A stretch of 7,911 nt of DNA from Lachnoclostridium sp. UBA7215 (GTDB lineage: Bacteria; Bacillota; Clostridia; Lachnospirales; Lachnospiraceae): NCBI GenBank assembly GCA_002490465.1, contig DKUB01000009.1, positions 1-7,911 of the forward strand, written 5' to 3'. The notes beneath the pieces were generated by a model. It worked only from the letters and a program-made list of their open reading frames with translations, had not been told where the DNA came from and made no database searches. Of this stretch, positions 6,170 to 7,911 are shown piece by piece (positions within the stretch are counted from its first letter, which is position 1; each line of letters begins with the position of its first letter). The position numbers and the translations under genes are program-made.

Positions 6170-6883
6170 TCATCTATGCCTTTTCCGTTTTAACAGCCCC
6201 TCCCCAAAAGCCCACAGAACCGCCCCTGCCACGATGATGCCAGCTGTAACACCCAGCCGTATCAGCAAAATCTGGCCGCTGTGTTCCTCATACCAGCCAT
6301 CGTTAAAGGCGTACACTACATTTTCCAAATCCGCCCCGTACTCGGCACAGATGTCCTGCAAGTACGGCTTGGCGTATGTATTCACCCCTGCTCTTGCACT
6401 GATAGGGAACGTGACAGATTTTCCTTTGATGAGATCGGCAGCAAGCCCACGGTCAAACAAAGCCAAAGCGTAAGTGCCGTCCGGAAACTCGATGATGTAA
6501 TATTCATTGTAGCCCGTCATCGCCCACAATGCGCTGGTGGTGGCCTGGGAGTAGTTACGGGTATGGTGGCCTACCACAGCGGTACTGCTTCGCCACCGGG
6601 CCAGCTCATAGACGCCAGTGGGGACGGCGTTCACCGGCTCCACCGTGAACTCACTGAATGGATACTGCGCCAGGAAGTCCTCTACCCCGGTGATGCGTGG
6701 GATGTCCGCCCCGGCCTTTTCCCCGGTAAAGGTCACGGCTGCGCCAGCGGCCTCCACCTCGGCTTGGGTTACAGTGGCCTCATTCCGGCGGAGAAATCCC
6801 TCTGGGCGGATGGAAAAGAAAATTGTCAGCACCACCAGCAGGGTCACAATGGATCCCGCTGTGTAAAGGATTTTTGAGCGCAT
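6170..6883 (-). CDS. Two-membrane-segment protein of unknown function, 237 aa
   Basis: The start is the ATG at 6883, fixed by GGAGG at 6890-6894. An upstream in-frame ATG at 6922 lies inside the preceding gene and has no support. A hydrophobic segment at residues 5-24 could be an anchor or signal, and another at about 205-226 is followed by the basic tail LLKRKRHR. This predicts an extracytoplasmic domain of about 180 residues between two anchors, with both ends inside. The middle contains YELARWRSSTAVVGHHTRNY and YYIIEFPDGTYALALFDRG. I do not recognise the family. The DNA is clearly richer in GC, and prefers G/C at third codon positions, compared with both neighbours, suggesting a separate origin. 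It is the only membrane protein in an otherwise cytoplasmic set. It might protect the cell surface or belong to an unrelated insert. Confidence 0.85.
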   Translation of the reverse strand: MRSKILYTAGSIVTLLVVLTIFFSIRPEGFLRRNEATVTQAEVEAAGAAVTFTGEKAGADIPRITGVEDFLAQYPFSEFTVEPVNAVPTGVYELARWRSSTAVVGHHTRNYSQATTSALWAMTGYNEYYIIEFPDGTYALALFDRGLAADLIKGKSVTFPISARAGVNTYAKPYLQDICAEYGADLENVVYAFNDGWYEEHSGQILLIRLGVTAGIIVAGAVLWAFGEGLLKRKRHR

Positions 6884-6889
6884 GATATA

Positions 6890-6894
6890 CCTCC
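6890..6894 (-). promoter_or_regulatory. Shine-Dalgarno site deciding the start of the two-anchor protein
   Basis: GGAGG on the minus strand, 6 nt before the ATG at 6883, in the 16-nt gap after the broken SUKH gene. It favours 6883 over the upstream in-frame ATG at 6922. Confidence 0.75.
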
Positions 6895-6899
6895 GTTTT

Positions 6900-7259
6900 T
6901 TATATGCCATGAATCCTGGCATCTGGATAATTTGATTTTATAAAGTCGGTTAATAAGTCTTCGTTGTCTGCTCCAAAATACAAACATCCATTCAATCTGT
7001 TAAATACTCCAAGAATATTTTTCTCAGCATTTTGGCAGGTTAGATAATTACTACGCAATATAACCGATTTATCTTCCGCGACAAAAAAGAGGCTGTCACC
7101 AATCATTTTTTCAAAATTTTTCTCGTTTCGTATTTTTATATGCGCGGCGTTTTTCATAGTATGCAATATCTGCCATGCTGATATATTAAACAGAAAACTT
7201 CTTAAACTGCCGCTTTCATTAAACCATACGCCATTTTCATGTATCTGATATTTCAACAC
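6900..7259 (-). CDS. C-terminal half of a broken SUKH/SMI1-like immunity gene
   Basis: This frame overlaps the end of the upstream half by 23 nt. It has no convincing start: its first possible codons are GTG at 7259 and TTG at 7256, both with poor ribosome-binding sites, and the first internal ATG has none. The product contains HENGVWFNESGSLRSFLFN followed by ISAWQILHTM, then a strand-rich region and LYFGADNEDLLTDF near the end. A W-F-x-E-S, F-F/L-x-N-I-x-x-W-Q pattern normally forms the second half of SMI1/KNR4-like proteins of about 200 residues. The first half is the adjacent gene. If translated at all, it would depend on coupling or frameshifting from upstream. The stop lies 16 nt before the two-anchor gene. 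Confidence 0.6.
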   Translation of the reverse strand: MLKYQIHENGVWFNESGSLRSFLFNISAWQILHTMKNAAHIKIRNEKNFEKMIGDSLFFVAEDKSVILRSNYLTCQNAEKNILGVFNRLNGCLYFGADNEDLLTDFIKSNYPDARIHGI

Positions 7260-7512
7260 CTACGGGATATGAATTTTTATGCCCAACAGCAAAAACAAGC
7301 CCATCATTTTTTATGTAGATTTCTTCAATAGGCAATATTTCAAAAAAGGATGTCCGAATGTCGCATGCATTTTGAAAACATTCATAAAAATCTTCAAAAA
7401 TATCCAAACATGGATAACGCTCCAGTTTCCATAGACGCCTTAAATCTTCCCGCTTCGTAATTTGAATCGAATATGGAACAAACTTCATCAATTCTTTGTA
7501 ATATGCTTTCAT
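7237..7512 (-). CDS. N-terminal half of a broken SUKH/SMI1-like immunity gene, 91 aa
   Basis: The ATG at 7512 has AAAGG 7 nt upstream. The product starts MKAYYKELMKFVPYSIQ and continues with FEDFYECFQNACDIRTSFFEILPIEE, then IYIKNDGLVFAVGHKN. This order (helix, F-Y-x-x-F segment, then I-L-P-I-E-E and a strand reading D-G-L-V-F) is the normal first half of SUKH/SMI1-like immunity proteins. It stops abruptly after VGVEISDT, where such proteins continue. The continuation is found in the overlapping +1 frame at 7259-6900. Taken alone it lacks half of the fold and is probably inactive unless frameshifting occurs. Confidence 0.65.
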   Translation of the reverse strand: MKAYYKELMKFVPYSIQITKREDLRRLWKLERYPCLDIFEDFYECFQNACDIRTSFFEILPIEEIYIKNDGLVFAVGHKNSYPVGVEISDT

Positions 7513-7610
7513 GACCAGCCTTTCTGTAGTTCATTTTTTCACCTATTATTTTGTGAAACTTCCAAAGATATGGACAGTTACATATGAGATATATTAAGGC
7601 ATACAATTTC

Positions 7611-7618
7611 TCCTCCTT
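7611..7618 (-). promoter_or_regulatory. Strong Shine-Dalgarno-like site without a proper gene
   Basis: AAGGAGGA on the minus strand lies about 8-9 nt before an ATG at 7602, but that frame reads only ATG CCT TAA. A TTG at 7606 would open a 70-codon frame that overlaps the SUKH half in another frame and has no recognisable protein character. It may be a leftover of a lost gene start. The rest of the 126-nt gap (7513-7638) shows nothing else. Confidence 0.3.
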
Positions 7619-7638
7619 GACGCAACATCCGCCAATAC

Positions 7639-7911
7639 CTATAACTCGCACTCCGCATGAAGTTTCTTCAAAACCTCTTTATGTATCAGGCGGCAGGAGC
7701 GCAGGTCAACATATTTTAACTTAGGCAGTTTCAGCAGTAACCGGCAATCCGTAAAATTTGTATTATAAAGAGACAGTGTCCGTAAATTTTTACACTCCGT
7801 CAGGAAAGAAAAATCCTCCACACATATTTCACAAATCCGCAGTTCCCGTAAATTCTCCATACGCCCGATGGCAGACCAGCCCCGGAAGTCATAATAGTAA
7901 GGTTCCGGGGG
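7639..7911 (-). CDS. Partial leucine-rich-repeat protein (C-terminal 90 codons)
   Basis: The frame is open to the right edge and ends at a TAG at 7641-7639, so the start is outside the window. An in-frame ATG at 7860 is not a likely start, because coding continues upstream as YYYDFRGWSAIGR. The sequence has successive leucine-rich repeats of about 22-24 residues: NLRELRICEICVEDFSFL, then NLRTLSLYNTNFTDCRLLLKLP, then KLKYVDLRSCRL, and a capping helix KEVLKKLHAECEL. Such repeats form a curved binding surface, usually for protein partners. In Firmicutes, small LRR proteins of this kind occur in the same arrays as SUKH genes. It lies 126 nt before the broken SUKH gene. Confidence 0.8.
   Translation of the reverse strand, partial: PPEPYYYDFRGWSAIGRMENLRELRICEICVEDFSFLTECKNLRTLSLYNTNFTDCRLLLKLPKLKYVDLRSCRLIHKEVLKKLHAECEL

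Larger units (their letters stand above)
6900..7512 (-). pseudogene. SUKH/SMI1-like gene interrupted by a frameshift near 7237-7259
   Basis: Reading the 91-aa frame from 7512 and moving +1 within 7237-7259 gives one continuous protein of about 203 residues. It joins KNDGLVFAVGHKNSYPVG to KYQIHENGVWFNES. The parts fall in the right order for one SMI1/KNR4-like protein. A one-base insertion, an equivalent deletion, or a sequencing error could explain the break. Confidence 0.6.

Noticed and set aside
6281..6877. A 198-codon plus-strand frame opposite the two-anchor protein
   Set aside because: It is antisense to a gene with a clear start, ribosome-binding site and two membrane segments. High GC and codon bias on the true strand lengthen open frames on the other.
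7394..7651. An 85-codon minus-strand frame overlapping the LRR end and the SUKH-like N-terminal half
   Set aside because: It overlaps two better genes in another frame, has no good ribosome-binding site at its own ATG, and its sequence shows no family pattern. The SUKH-like frame is clearly the coding one.

Overview
All credible genes in this window lie on the minus strand, so transcription runs from base 7911 towards base 1. Purine-rich Shine-Dalgarno sites (AAGGAG/GGAGG), moderately AT-rich DNA, short gaps and the protein families point to a low-GC Firmicute, most likely a gut Clostridia/Lachnospiraceae-type bacterium. That placement is inference. No tRNA, rRNA, CRISPR array, transposase, origin or complete toxin gene is visible.

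Layout in order of transcription: (i) the 3' end of a leucine-rich-repeat protein (7911-7639); (ii) a SUKH/SMI1-like immunity gene broken into two overlapping frames (7512-7237 and 7259-6900); (iii) a 237-aa protein with a membrane segment at each end, in visibly more GC-rich DNA (6883-6170); (iv) three small cytoplasmic genes packed tightly: a SUKH-like protein (6142-5708), an unknown CPHC protein (5683-5318) and a DUF4274-like protein (5314-4874); (v) a 307-aa helical protein (4811-3888); (vi) a protein with two tandem SUKH domains (3804-2701); (vii) a 277-aa helical protein (2527-1694); (viii) a 332-aa paralogue of the 307-aa protein (1561-563); (ix) the first 168 codons of a gene leaving the left edge (504-1), possibly a formylglycine-generating-enzyme-like protein.

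The best overall reading is a polyimmunity array: a run of unrelated small cytoplasmic proteins of toxin-immunity type, as found downstream of contact-dependent polymorphic toxin genes. Such genes would protect the cell from toxins of kin or neighbours. The toxin itself is not in the window, so this role is inferred from family and context.

The strongest unexplained structure concerns the two paralogues (332 and 307 aa). Both end in the same LDLPRPKYGFPWEK motif and the same stop position. Directly after each stop, in the +1 frame, lies a recognisable peptide of the type LLK-x-Y/H-x-x-L/F-N/D-I-L-x-F. It resembles the true C-terminus of the unrelated 277-aa protein (LKAYRQLNMFKFS). This suggests an ancestral C-terminal tail cut off by a frameshift, or a shared 3' module used in cassette shuffling. 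Other points of note are the broken SUKH gene and a pair of interleaved inverted repeats (pseudoknot topology) in the 173-nt gap upstream of the 277-aa gene.
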